The notes under the pieces were generated by a model. The model saw only the letters and a list, made by a program, of their open reading frames with translations. It searched no databases and was not told the origin of the DNA. 64,000 bases of DNA from Sporosarcina thermotolerans. GTDB lineage: Bacteria; Bacillota; Bacilli; Bacillales_A; Planococcaceae. The stretch is from positions 1,790,001-1,854,000 of the forward strand of contig NZ_CP125968.1 in the NCBI RefSeq assembly GCF_030067815.1, in the 5' to 3' direction. Within the stretch, counting starts at the first letter, position 1. Each line of letters opens with the position of its first letter. Both the position numbers and the translations under genes were made by a program. Shown here piece by piece: positions 8,580 to 18,276 of the stretch.

Positions 8580-9958
8580 TTGACGAATGAAGTAAAGATC
8601 ATCTTTTCGGATGATGTATTAGTAACTGAAAACAGTGCAGTGAAGAATTTTGTAGAGAATCAAAAAGCAGGTCATTGTTCTTTAATCATTAAGGACGAGC
8701 AGTATGTAATCGTTAAAACCGATGATAAAAAGAAGTCATTGGAAAAAGTGAGATCCACAGCGGGAATATCTCCCGTGACCTTTCTTCTCAAAAAGTTGAA
8801 AAAGCTAGTGTTCAAGGAACTGCACTTGAAGCAGCTTTTTCTGATCTTAATAAAGAAGAGGTCGCTGTTGCATTTGTTGAAGGTTGGGAGCTTGGCTCTT
8901 ATCAATTCTCGACATATAAATCGGATGCTGAAACGACAAAAACAGCACTTGAAGTGGCAGGCGATTTGAACGCTTCTGTTGAGCTTGGAAAAATCCGTGC
9001 TGCAGCAACTGCGTTCTCCCGTGATTTGATGAACGAACTATCAGATGTATTGAATCCGGAAACATATCCAGAAGTTTTGAAACAGCAGTTTGAAGGAAAA
9101 GGTGTCGAGATAACTGTTCACGGTAAAGAACAGCTTGAAGAAATGGAAATGAATGGTCTCCTGACAGTTTGCCGAGGCAGTAAATACAACCCATCATTCG
9201 TTGAGATCCGTTATGAAGGAGATTCTTCAAAACCACTTGTGGCACTTGTAGGGAAAGGGGTAACATTCGATACGGGTGGAATTAGCCTAAAGAGCGGTAA
9301 AGACTTGAGCAGCATGCGTATGGACATGGGTGGTTCAGCGGCAGTTGCTGGAGCAATGCAGCTTCTTGTTGATTCGAAAGCGGATGTAAATGTTGTTGCT
9401 CTGATCCCTATGGTTGAAAACACACCGGATGCAAACTCTGTTTTCCCTGGTGAAGTAATCCGTTATAAAAACGGCAAAACTGTTCAAGTTGGGAATACAG
9501 ATGCAGAAGGTCGTCTAATCTTGGCTGACGCTTTAATCCGTGCGGGTGAGTTGAATGCAGAGTATATCGTTGACATCGCAACGTTGACGGGCGCGATTGT
9601 TGCTGCATTAGGTTCGGAAATCGGCGGCGTTTTCGGTGATGAAGAACTATCATCCGTTATGAAAAAAGTTGGGGATCAAAACGGTGATTTCGTATGGCCT
9701 ATGCCGTTGGTAGAAGCATACGATAAATCATTGGCAAGCGATTACGCAGACATGAACAATATCAGCTCAATGAACTTCGCGGGCTCCATTACGGCAGGTT
9801 TGTTCCTACGTCGCTTCGTGCCAGAAAACAGCAAATGGTTGCATGTCGATATGGCTGGTATGATGAGCAAGTCAAGCGCATCAGGCTATTACGCAAAATC
9901 AGCAACAGGCTACGGCGCAAGACTATTGGCTGACTATACTGTGGAAGTTTCGAAATAA
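8580..9958 (+). CDS. pepA: Leucyl aminopeptidase, M17 family (one frameshift)
   Basis: Cytosolic metallo-exopeptidase. The C-terminal catalytic domain has the metal-binding LVGKGVTFDTGGISLK and the M17 signature NTDAEGRLILADAL; the N-terminal macro-like domain is less conserved. The frame breaks near 8772, where a C run is one base short (AGISPRDLSSQK), joining 8580 onward to the frame ending at 9958. Full length is about 459 residues. The start is TTG behind GGGGGAAG. Own terminator follows. Confidence 0.9.
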
Positions 9959-9968
9959 TAAAAATCGA

Positions 9969-10007
9969 AGAGGATATATGTTCAAATTGAACATATATCC
10001 TCTTTTT
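9969..10007 (+). terminator. Terminator after pepA
   Basis: A perfect 17-bp stem (9969-9985 with 9987-10003) closed by a minimal loop, followed by TTTTT. Confidence 0.88.
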
Positions 10008-10079
10008 GCATTGTAAATTCAGTCTATTATGTATAAAATGTATGGAAATATCTGTTTTTTAGGGATGGTGACTTTGTAA

Positions 10080-11034
10080 ATGTTTCAAAACGGAGATTCG
10101 ACACAATTAATTAAAATACTCAATGATTTATATCCAGTGGAGTTCCTTGCAGCTCAACCAGTAACAAATGAGATGTTCCGATGTACCGCGAAACAAGACG
10201 TTTATTTCGCCAGAATCACCAATTACAAGTCATACGATGAACAGCTTGAAGAAGTGACTTATACAAACTTTTTGAATAGAGAAGGGTTGGCAGTGTCGCC
10301 AACAGTTTCTTCATTGAATCGAAATGTAGTAGAAAAAATAACACTTGGCGATAAAGAAGTGTTAACCGTTCTATATAAAGCGGCGCCTGGTGTCCATTTG
10401 GAGAGAAGTCAATGGAATGCCAACGTATTAAAAGAATTAGGCCGTCAAATCGGTAGATTGCATCGTTTCTCGAGGAAATTTGAAGAGATCCACCCGTAAA
10501 GTATATCAACGATTGGCACGATAATGAGGAATATGCTTTTCTTAAATATATTCCTGAAGAAGAAACCGCAATTAGAAAAATTGCACAAGATGTTTTATTA
10601 ACTGTAAAAGGATTGCCAAAAAACACCTCAAATTATGGGTTATTGCACGGAGATTTATGGTTGGAAAACATTTTGGTTGATGATGAATCAAATTTGGCGA
10701 TGGTCGATTTTCAAGACTGCGAGAAAAACTTCTACATTTTTGATTTGGCAGTTCCAATCTACAGTGCAATCGAGTATTCGTTTGTAGGAGGGGGCAACAT
10801 AGTCGATTATGGACGGAAATTACAAAAGCAATCATTGACGGTTACCTGGAGGAAAATGACCTTCCCCCAGAAATGTTAGAACAACTTCCATTGTTCATTA
10901 AATTAAAGGAAGTATTTGAGTACAGTTTAATGCATATGTACTGGAATAAAGAAAAGATAACGGAAGAACAGATTCGAATCATGAACCATTATAGGATGAG
11001 GATTGAACGGAATCAGTCGCTTTTGGATTTGTAA
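10080..11034 (+). CDS. Aminoglycoside phosphotransferase-family kinase (two frameshifts)
   Basis: The kinase-like fold shows YGLLHGDLWLENILV (catalytic HGD...N) and MVDFQDCE (metal-binding D). Two one-base losses, near 10497 (C run; HPVKYINDWHD) and near 10815 (G run; DYGTEITKAI), divide it into three frames; the last ends at 11034 with MRIERNQSLLDL. Restored length is about 318 residues. The family includes antibiotic kinases and many small-molecule kinases such as homoserine or choline kinases; substrate cannot be called. The 21-bp repeat array starts within a few bases of its stop. Confidence 0.8.
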
Positions 11035-11040
11035 CGCTTA

Positions 11041-11268
11041 GACTGCCCATAGAACTGCGGTCAGTTCCCGTTGAACGTGGCGGACTTCCCGTAGAATCGG
11101 GATAAGTTCCCATAGACCTCGGTGGACTTCCCGTAGAATCGGGGTGACTTCCCATAGAACGCGGCAGACTTCCCGTAGAATCGGAGTGACTTCCCATAGA
11201 CTACCGTGGACTTCCCGTAGAACAGCGGTAACTTCCCATAGAACCGACGCGACTTCCCGTAGAACACT
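11041..11268. repeat. Intergenic tandem array, 11 units, exact 21-bp period
   Basis: The triplet CCC of the core TTCCC[G/A]TAGAA occurs at 11046 and then every 21 bases to 11256, eleven times without a single slip. From 11088 on, the core alternates CCCGTAGA and CCCATAGA, so the true unit is 42 bp with two sub-units. The half outside the core varies but is GC-rich. The array fills the gap between the phosphotransferase stop and the ribosome binding site of the next gene. All three minus-strand frames are open across it only because the unit lacks stop codons. Confidence 0.92.
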
Positions 11269-11304
11269 GTGGATTGGAGCGAAAAGAAAAAAAGGGGGTT
11301 TCCC

Positions 11305-11841
11305 ATGATATATGTAGTGAGACATGGTCAAACAGAATGGAATAAAGATCGAAAAATGCAGGGGAGAATGGGTGTACCGTTAAACGATTACGGAATCGAA
11401 CAAGCAGAAACATTAAAGGTGAAATTACAGAATGTAAAGTTTGATTTTGTTTTTTCGTCACCACAAAAAAGAGCGGTTCAAACAGCAGAAATTATTACAG
11501 GGGCACAAGCTCTAATGGATGATCGATTGGATGTCTTTGATGTAGGGGAAGCTGACGGTTTACCTATTAGTGAAGTAAAAAGGGTTGGGTTGTTACCCGA
11601 TTTATCTACCTATAATGGGGTTGAAAATCCAACTGAATTTGCAAGTAGAGTGTTTGATTTCATGAAAGAACTTCAAAAGCAATATGGGGATAAAGAGATG
11701 AATATTCTTATAGCCGGTCACAGATGTACCACAGGCTGTATTGGTGCCTATTTCAAAGGGATACCCACCGATGGAAATGTACTTCAATTCTCCTCTGATA
11801 CAGGAGATTATAAGACATATTCTTTTTCCCTTTTTAGGTAG
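11305..11841 (+). CDS. Histidine phosphatase family protein (phosphoglycerate mutase-like)
   Basis: 178 residues beginning MIYVVRHGQTEWN with the RHG catalytic signature; later VFSSPQKRAVQTAEII and the second catalytic His in NILIAGHRC. The start was chosen at the ATG behind AAAGGGGG, 36 bases inside the longest open frame. The family includes phosphatases for sugars, nucleotides and cofactor intermediates; no specific substrate is evident. Confidence 0.88.
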   Translation: MIYVVRHGQTEWNKDRKMQGRMGVPLNDYGIEQAETLKVKLQNVKFDFVFSSPQKRAVQTAEIITGAQALMDDRLDVFDVGEADGLPISEVKRVGLLPDLSTYNGVENPTEFASRVFDFMKELQKQYGDKEMNILIAGHRCTTGCIGAYFKGIPTDGNVLQFSSDTGDYKTYSFSLFR

Positions 11842-11963
11842 AGTTTTAGGTTTTAGGGTATTTGGTGAAAAGCTACAAGGTAATTATATGATTAGGAATA
11901 TTCACACTTGAATTGCATCCCAAAAGATTTTACTATACAATTTATCTACTATTATCTTTTCTG

Positions 11964-12060
11964 AAAGGGAGGACATAATGATGATCCGTTATATGGTATG
12001 AACAAACTAACTGAATTCCTTTCAATAAAATAAAAAAACCATAAAAGGAATTCAGGAGGA
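11964..12060 (+). promoter_or_regulatory. Leader peptide plus RBS-adjacent hairpin ahead of a serine hydrolase
   Basis: A strong ribosome binding site (AAAGGGAGG, 11964-11972) precedes a 7-codon ORF MMIRYMV (11978-12001). Nine bases later CTGAATTCCTTT (12011-12022) pairs perfectly with AAAGGAATTCAG (12044-12055) over a 21-nt A-rich loop; the 3' arm overlaps the first two bases of the next gene's AGGAGGA (12054-12060). The layout matches translational attenuation leaders, but this reading is an inference. The rest of the 11842-12066 gap is AT-rich without other features. Confidence 0.45.
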
Positions 12061-12066
12061 ATCATA

Positions 12067-13088
12067 ATGAATACAGAAATCAAATTAAGCTACTTGGATA
12101 AAGTACAAAGGAGCTTCTATTTTCAGGCGCTTTTTATGCTCAAAAAGGAAACGAAATCATAGAGGGAAGTAATGGTTTCGCCAATCGATCGGAGAAAATT
12201 GATAATCAAGAAAATACAAGGTTTGCAATTGCTTCAGGTTGTAAAATATTCACCTCAGTAGCGATTTGTTTGTTAGTTGAAGCTGGGAAAATTTCATTTG
12301 GTACAAAATTAAAAGACTGTTTAGATATAGATTTTCCTTATTTTGATAAAGATATTACTATTCATCACTTACTAACACATACATCAGGTGTACCAGACTA
12401 CTTCAATGAAGAAATAATGGACGATTTCGCGTTGCTCTGGAAATCGCTCCCTATGTATCACATCCGGGCTCCGAAGGATTTCTTGCCTATGTTTCAGTAT
12501 GAAAAAATGCAGGAAAATCTGAACTGTTCGTTTCAGTACAACAACACTGGTTATATATTGTTAGGACTAATTGTAGAACATGTGGCCCAATGTAGTTTTG
12601 ATGAATTCGTTGAGGAACATATTTTTCGTAAAGCCTGTATGGAGAATTCGGGATACTTTGAGTTGGATCGTTTGCCAGTAAATACAGCACTTGGTTACAT
12701 CGAGGATTCGGAAGGTAACTGGAAAACAAATATTTATTCCGTGCCGGCAAAAGGAGGACCAGACGGGGGAGCATATGTCACGGCCGAAGACATGATTAGA
12801 TTCTGGCAAGCATTAACGAGTTTCCAACTGTTGTCCAAGGAAATGACCAAGATGTTGTTAATGCCGCGTGAGGTAGTAGATGAAGAGGAAAATATATATT
12901 ATGGCTATAGCGGTTTTATGGAGTTAGACGACTGTAATCATGTAGTTAAGTATATACAGATGGGATATGATCCGGGGGTTAATTTCCGTGCTGTATGCTA
13001 TCCAGAAACTAAAACGACAATCGTTGTCTGTTCCAATGAATCAGAAGGTGCATATGAACTTCTGAAAAAGATTGAAAATATCTTATAA
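12067..13088 (+). CDS. Serine hydrolase of the beta-lactamase/PBP4 superfamily (one frameshift)
   Basis: Catalytic SxxK motif as ASGCK (S-G-C-K), YxN-type motif in FQYNNTGYILLG, and HHLLTHTSGVPDY, all typical of class C-like 'serine hydrolase' proteins (PF00144). A G run one base short near 12111 separates the ATG at 12067 (MNTEIKLSYLDKVQ) from the frame ending at 13088; restored length about 340. No signal peptide is visible, so a cytosolic esterase or peptidase role is more likely than cell-wall work. A second, related gene follows. Confidence 0.82.
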
Positions 13089-13177
13089 CCAGATAAAAGC
13101 CATTCTGGAGGGTCAATGCGGTTATATGCCGCATTGACTTATTTTAATTGAACAAAAAAAGTTTGGAGTGTGAATTC

Positions 13178-14442
13178 ATGCAAGCTCTGCGATTAAAACT
13201 AAAAGAGTATATCAACGAATACGCAAAGCTGTGGGACTTCTACGGTGTTATCCAAGTGAAAAAAAAGGGGGAAGTCCTTTTTGAAGATGCGTATGGCTAT
13301 GCAAGTATAGAGTTTGGAATAAAAAATGATATGAATTCACGCTTCTCCGTTGCCTCTATGTCAAAACAATTTACAGCTTTTGCGATTATGCTCCTTTATG
13401 ACAAGAAAATGCTGGATATTGATAAACCTGCTCAATTATATCTACCTGCTGAAATGCAGATTGACGAATCGATCACTGTCCATCATTTATTATCTCATAC
13501 CTCAGGTTTATATAATTTTACAAACTTTGAAGATGATTTTTTTGCTGGTTACAATAGAATGGATTATTCACGAGACTATTTTTTTCAGAAGTATATTAAT
13601 AAACAACTAACCAAGTTAGCGGGTACAGTATTTGATTATAATAACTCGAACTATAATTTGCTTGCATGGATTATTGAAAATGTATCAGGAGAAACATACG
13701 ATGAATTTTTAGGAAACCACATATTCTTGCCTTTACATATGCTGAACAGCTATGTTGATGACGGTTGTAAAACGATAAAAAACAGATCATGTAATTATGT
13801 TTATGACTATGATTCAGTCGTCAAAAGTCCGTATTTTAACGAGAAATTTAGCATCGGTGCGGGGGCCATCGTTTCAAACTGTGATGATTTGTACAAATGG
13901 TATACTTGTCTGCGGATCGGAAACTACTGTCCGGCAAAGTGTATGATAGGTTTTTTAGCGTGAACCAAAACAATTACTGCTATGGACTGGAACAACATCA
14001 TGTTTACGGGACAGACAAGTTTTCCCACGGAGGGGATCACCTTGGGATTTGTACGTACATGCAGAATTTTTTCGAGGAAGATATTTGTATCATCATCCTG
14101 TCCAATAATGAAACTATAAATCAGTACAGGTTAGGTAATGCAATTTCAGATATGCTGCATCATGTAGATATAGCTGCCCCGACTAAGCATAGAGAAATTC
14201 CACTTAATGAAAGTCAACTTGAAAAGTATTGTGGAACATACTTAAAGGATAAGATTAAGATCGAATTCATTAATGGCAAATTATATTTCACAAGATTCTT
14301 TGGCAATCTTCATATTGAAATCTACCCAGTAGGTGAAGGGAAATTTGCTCGAAGATATTATGATCAAATCGAACCTTACAGTATTGTTGAAAATGAAAAT
14401 GGCGAGATGATGTTTTTTGGGTATATAAAGAATAACCTATAA
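13178..14442 (+). CDS. Serine hydrolase of the beta-lactamase superfamily (one frameshift)
   Basis: SxxK is SMSKQ, then HHLLSHTSGLYNF and the tyrosine motif in DYNNSNYNLLAW; the third motif is SHGGDHLGI. A C-terminal lipocalin-like extension (EKYCGTYLKDKIKIEFINGKL) is common in these hydrolases. The frame is broken near 13910 (a base missing before GCGGATCGG), joining 13148-13963 to 13897-14442. The start is taken at the ATG 13178 with TTGGAG upstream. Restored length is about 421. Likely a paralogue of the preceding gene in the same operon. Confidence 0.82.
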
Positions 14443-14479
14443 GATGGTTGAAGCTTAGTTAAGTGGAGGAGGGATTCTG

Positions 14480-14998
14480 GTGGAGTATTGGGATATATAC
14501 GATAAAAACAGAATTAAAACTGGAAGGAAGCATGAGCGAGGAAAACCTCTTCCTGCTGGAGACTATCATTTGGTCGTCACAGTTTTGATCGTTAATAGTA
14601 GACAAGAAATTTTGGTAACCAAACGGCATCCCGACAAGCCTTATCCGAACATGTGGGAATGCCCCGGAGGTTCTGTTTTGACGGGGGAGGACAGTTTGGA
14701 AGGTGCACTGAGGGAAGTAAAAGAAGAAATCGGGATTGACCTATCAAGCAGCTATGGAGAATTAGTAAAGAGTGAACGTCGGAATCACGATTTCAAAGAT
14801 GTGTGGCTATTTCATCATGATTTTGATATTGAAGACACCGTACTTCAACCAGAAGAGGTAACTGATGCAAAATGGGTTACTATAACTGAACTTGAAAGTA
14901 TGTTTAACGATGGAATTGTAGTTCCTTACCTTGAAAAGATAAAAAAATTATTGATTGAAAAAGTTCAGCAAGATAGCGTAGCGCAACCAGATAATTAG
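14480..14998 (+). CDS. Nudix hydrolase
   Basis: 172 residues; start GTG behind GGAGGAGGG. The Nudix box spans about residues 55-80: GGSVLTGEDSLEGALREVKEE followed by IGI. The N-terminus YDKNRIKTGRKHERGKPL resembles the isopentenyl-diphosphate isomerase-like Nudix branch (YfcD-like), which acts on nucleoside or other diphosphates. Substrate is uncertain. Ends 10 bases before the next gene. Confidence 0.88.
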   Translation: MEYWDIYDKNRIKTGRKHERGKPLPAGDYHLVVTVLIVNSRQEILVTKRHPDKPYPNMWECPGGSVLTGEDSLEGALREVKEEIGIDLSSSYGELVKSERRNHDFKDVWLFHHDFDIEDTVLQPEEVTDAKWVTITELESMFNDGIVVPYLEKIKKLLIEKVQQDSVAQPDN

Positions 14999-15008
14999 GA
15001 GAGTACAG

Positions 15009-15767
15009 ATGGAACAAATAACATTTGATCAAATTAATATACTTGGAAACATAGTGGAGGAAAATGCTCTTTATAGACATTTTCATTATCCTGAGATGTT
15101 AGTCAGGTATGATAGTAATTTCATTGAATTTAAAACGATACCGTCATTAACTGAGTTTAAAGAGATCGAAAATTATCTTAGGGATTTTCATGTGAAAAGA
15201 GGCCAAAAGCATGTGAAATTCTCTTTTCCGGCAAATATAAAGCCGACAGAAGAACTCTCTGCATATTTAGCCGATAGGGGTTATGAAACAGGTTTTTTAG
15301 AGCTGTATACAATTCAGCCGAAAGACTTCCCTTCAATAACAAACAATCCAGATATAGATATTCAAGCAGTGACAGATAGAACACTAAATATATATCTTGA
15401 TTTGCAGTATAAGCATGACTTAGAGATTGGAAATGAATTTGCTGAACAGAAGGCCGATCTTATAAAGCGTCAATTTACCGATCACGACATACTTCAAGTT
15501 TTGGCTTTTTATAAAGGATCTCCGGCAGGTTATGTTGATGTCATTGTCTCGAATGAAACAGCAGAAATCGATAACCTAACTGTAGATGAATCGTTTCAGA
15601 AAAAGGGGATAGGAAGTCGATTACAAAAATTCGTCATGGATTCATTTCCGGAGAAAGTTGTAATATTAGTGGCCGATGGTGAAGACACCCCAAGGGAAAT
15701 GTACAAAAAACAAAACTATCTGTATCAGGGATTCAAATACGAATCATATAAAGTATACGAAGACTAA
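15009..15767 (+). CDS. GNAT-family N-acetyltransferase
   Basis: 252 residues with the GNAT fold in the C-terminal half: AGYVDVIVSNETAEIDNLTVD and the acetyl-CoA pyrophosphate loop FQKKGIGSRLQKF. The N-terminal half is unassigned. Follows the Nudix gene with 10 bases between stop and start, so probably co-transcribed. Acceptor unknown. Confidence 0.82.
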   Translation: MEQITFDQINILGNIVEENALYRHFHYPEMLVRYDSNFIEFKTIPSLTEFKEIENYLRDFHVKRGQKHVKFSFPANIKPTEELSAYLADRGYETGFLELYTIQPKDFPSITNNPDIDIQAVTDRTLNIYLDLQYKHDLEIGNEFAEQKADLIKRQFTDHDILQVLAFYKGSPAGYVDVIVSNETAEIDNLTVDESFQKKGIGSRLQKFVMDSFPEKVVILVADGEDTPREMYKKQNYLYQGFKYESYKVYED

Positions 15768-15812
15768 TAGGCAATTGATTGTTCATTAATATTAAAAAGG
15801 GGATTAATAATA

Positions 15813-16304
15813 ATGCAAAACTTCCAATATGAAATTGTGGAGATACCAGCATATCGTGCAATTGGATATAAGTGGGATGGCCCGTATACCGAAGTTAGTT
15901 CTTTGAAAGAAATTATTTATAGTATGAGTAGTGGAGTAAGTGAGTTAGAGCATGCAATTAATCCAGAAGTTCAACTTGGATTGTCCTATCATCTGCGTCC
16001 TGACGGCTTTGTACATTATTCCGTGTATGAAGTTAGTGAAGAACAACAAATCCCGGAGGGTATGGTAGAAATTTATATACCTGAAATGACTTACTTAATG
16101 ATACATCATAAAAAAGAACACATCATTGGTCAGAGTTATGACAATATCTTTCAATGGCTGAAGGAAAGTAAATATGAGCCATTGAGGGAAGATGACGTGG
16201 AGTATTTCGATCGGCTACCGATAAAGCACGAAAGATATCCGAATGACCGGGATGTTAACAATCCTCATTTTGATATCTTGATTCCTATTAGCAAAAGAGC
16301 GTAA
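15813..16304 (+). CDS. GyrI-like / AraC effector-binding domain protein
   Basis: 163 residues forming a single effector-binding (SOUL/GyrI-like) domain: YEIVEIPAYRAIGYKWDGPY at the N-terminus and a C-terminal acidic RYPNDRDVNNPHFDILIPI. No DNA-binding domain is attached. Stand-alone versions bind or hydrolyse small hydrophobic ligands; the specific role here is unknown. Confidence 0.8.
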   Translation: MQNFQYEIVEIPAYRAIGYKWDGPYTEVSSLKEIIYSMSSGVSELEHAINPEVQLGLSYHLRPDGFVHYSVYEVSEEQQIPEGMVEIYIPEMTYLMIHHKKEHIIGQSYDNIFQWLKESKYEPLREDDVEYFDRLPIKHERYPNDRDVNNPHFDILIPISKRA

Positions 16305-16341
16305 TGTCGTAAAACATAACTAACATTGTGAGGACTTACTT

Positions 16342-16668
16342 ATGGATCAATTAACATTTCAAGCATTACAAAGTTATTTATCATTAAAATACAAAGAAGG
16401 ACGGATGTCCACTGGATTATTTATGAAGTTGGTCGAAGAAATTGGTGAAGTTGCAGAGGTATTAAACCAGCAAGAAGGCCGAAAATCTATGTCATCAGAT
16501 GCATCCCTGGAACGTGAATTAGTAGATGTTATCCATTACGCAGTTGCCATTGCAAGTATCAATCAAATCGATTTAACAAAAGCCATTATAGAAAAAGACG
16601 AGCAGGCAGCAATTAAATATAATCAATCTCCAAATCTAAAAGAGTTTTTGAAACAGGAATTGAAATAG
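16342..16668 (+). CDS. MazG-like nucleotide pyrophosphohydrolase
   Basis: 108 residues, all-alpha, with the MazG metal-binding pattern in KLVEEIGEVAEVL (ExxE) and ERELVDVIHYAVAIA (ExxD). Such small proteins hydrolyse (d)NTPs to monophosphates as house-cleaning enzymes. Ends just before a strong terminator, closing the group that begins at 14480. Confidence 0.82.
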   Translation: MDQLTFQALQSYLSLKYKEGRMSTGLFMKLVEEIGEVAEVLNQQEGRKSMSSDASLERELVDVIHYAVAIASINQIDLTKAIIEKDEQAAIKYNQSPNLKEFLKQELK

Positions 16669-16669
16669 T

Positions 16670-16721
16670 AAAGGACATAACATATTCAGTAAGACGAATA
16701 TGTTATGTCCTTTTTTTTATT
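16670..16721. terminator. Strong bidirectional terminator
   Basis: An 18-bp perfect stem (16670-16687 with 16696-16713), loop of eight bases, then a T run on the plus strand and TTTACTA on the minus. It separates convergent genes. Confidence 0.9.
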
Positions 16722-16725
16722 AAAT

Positions 16726-17682
16726 TTATTCACAAACAACAATTTGCCGTTCGAATGTTCCTTTTTTCGCTATACAACGATCAACGATTTCAAATCCAGC
16801 TTCAGTAATCATATGATCCATTGGTTCAATCGTGACGACTACCAACTTCGATGTAATCCGTCTGGCATCTTTTAAAATGTTTAATTGTCCTTCAGCCGTA
16901 ATATGGGTGAATAAATTATACGGCATGTCGATAATTGCAGCATCATATGTATTCGTCACTTCGGAAATAGGACCGATGACAACTTCACCTTCCAACCCGA
17001 AGTGTGCAAGGTTCTTCCTGGATCCGAGGCAAACGAGAGGGTTGATATCCCTACCGACAATGTCAATTCCCATTGAGCGGGCTTCGACCAAAACAGTCCC
17101 GATGCCGCAGCAAGGGTCAATCGCACGGATTCCCTCGGGGTGAGGGACTGCAATGTTAGCGACTGCGCGAGCAACCCTCGTGCTTAGCGCAGTGGAATAC
17201 ATATGGGGCTTTTTCATATGGAATCTCCAAATGGGTTCGCTTTCCTTGATGATGCCAAAATACCAAACTTCATCCAATAAGACGATTCCAAAGTTAACTT
17301 CAGGTTCATGTAAATCGGCTTCCCCTTGAATCACTTCACCAATTTCCCGCTCGATGCTTCGTCGCTCTGGATGATGGAGTTTAGGCGTCATATTGAGCGC
17401 AATTGAGTTCAGGCATGTTACTTTGAAACTTTTATGTGTGACAAATTCAGTTGCTTGTCCTTTTATTTCATCCAAGTCTTTTCCTGAAAAAATGACTTCC
17501 AAGCGCTCCCTTATGAAAGGGCTCCTGCTTGGATCGATTTTCACTTTACTCGTAATGACGTTCGTAGGGCTATCATAGCCAAAGAATGCCCTCATTTCCA
17601 AACGGCATAGGTCATGTTCATCTACTTGCCGCACATACGTGTAGATGAACTTCTTAGTATCCACTTCAAATGCATGTTTCAA
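16726..17682 (-). CDS. TRM11-like SAM-dependent methyltransferase
   Basis: 318 residues. The N-terminal half is THUMP-like; the C-terminal Rossmann domain has RAIDPCCGIGTVLVEA (SAM site) and the catalytic IIDMPYN (DxPY). These are features of the Trm11/RlmL group that methylates guanine N2 in tRNA or rRNA. Its start overlaps the previous gene's stop by four bases (ATGA), so it is translationally coupled. The exact RNA target is unknown. Confidence 0.8.
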   Translation of the reverse strand: MKHAFEVDTKKFIYTYVRQVDEHDLCRLEMRAFFGYDSPTNVITSKVKIDPSRSPFIRERLEVIFSGKDLDEIKGQATEFVTHKSFKVTCLNSIALNMTPKLHHPERRSIEREIGEVIQGEADLHEPEVNFGIVLLDEVWYFGIIKESEPIWRFHMKKPHMYSTALSTRVARAVANIAVPHPEGIRAIDPCCGIGTVLVEARSMGIDIVGRDINPLVCLGSRKNLAHFGLEGEVVIGPISEVTNTYDAAIIDMPYNLFTHITAEGQLNILKDARRITSKLVVVTIEPMDHMITEAGFEIVDRCIAKKGTFERQIVVCE

Positions 17683-18248
17683 TTTGCAGCCTCGATTGCT
17701 TCAAGTAAATTAAAGATGAATCGATAGGCAAGGTCCACTGCATCTGTAATTGGCATTTCACTTTCGAACCCCTCCAAATGATTAAGTGGAATATTGACGT
17801 CCCATAATCCGTCTGTATCAGAGAACATTGCACTATATGTCTTAGATCCAACGTTCGCCGCCAAATAATCTTTCAGGAAAGGTCCCCATTTTTTCTGTAC
17901 TTTTAATCCGAATAAAACTGTATAAGTTTGGAATACATCATCTGTTTCGAGTGCCATGCCGTCCACTTTAATTATTTCGAAAGCGGTTGATTCGATATAG
18001 ACAAATTCATCGATATTCCTTTTAAAATAGGAAACCGGTTCATTCATGAAGGTCCCATGTTCCTCTTTAATAACTTCTTCTGTCTCTTTCAAGCATCTTT
18101 CAATGACGGTGTAGCCCCACCCTTTATAGTGAATGTCTACGTTTTCATCAATTAACCCTTGTTTGACAGCATATGCTTTTTCAATCGGGAATAATGGTTC
18201 GTTCCCAACAACTAATTGCTCAATTTTCTCTTTTAACATGAGAGACAC
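17679..18248 (-). CDS. Conserved hypothetical protein of Bacillales
   Basis: 189 residues, soluble, acidic: EKIEQLVVGNEPLFPIEKAYA, then a mid-part HYKGWGYTVIERCL and a C-terminal amphipathic AVDLAYRFIFNLLEAIE. I recall similar proteins in Bacillales, often annotated with a misleading aminotransferase label; no aminotransferase motif is visible. It lies between the CDF exporter and the TRM11-like methylase in one operon. Confidence 0.6.
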   Translation of the reverse strand: MSLMLKEKIEQLVVGNEPLFPIEKAYAVKQGLIDENVDIHYKGWGYTVIERCLKETEEVIKEEHGTFMNEPVSYFKRNIDEFVYIESTAFEIIKVDGMALETDDVFQTYTVLFGLKVQKKWGPFLKDYLAANVGSKTYSAMFSDTDGLWDVNIPLNHLEGFESEMPITDAVDLAYRFIFNLLEAIEAAN

Positions 18249-18276
18249 TCCTTTTCACTCTACAGTATACCGTAAT

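Noticed and set aside
8847..9266. Minus-strand ORFs opposite pepA
   Set aside because: Shadow frames of a strongly conserved aminopeptidase; no family motif or start signal.
11041..11268. CRISPR array
   Set aside because: The spacing fits neither repeat nor spacer lengths (21-bp unit, no conserved long repeat with unique 30-base spacers), and no cas gene is present.
11038..11331. Open minus-strand frames in all three phases through the 21-bp array, coding for 7-residue repeats
   Set aside because: The unit contains no stop in any minus frame, so openness is automatic. No ribosome binding site fits, and a conserved DNA core with a free outer half is not a coding pattern.
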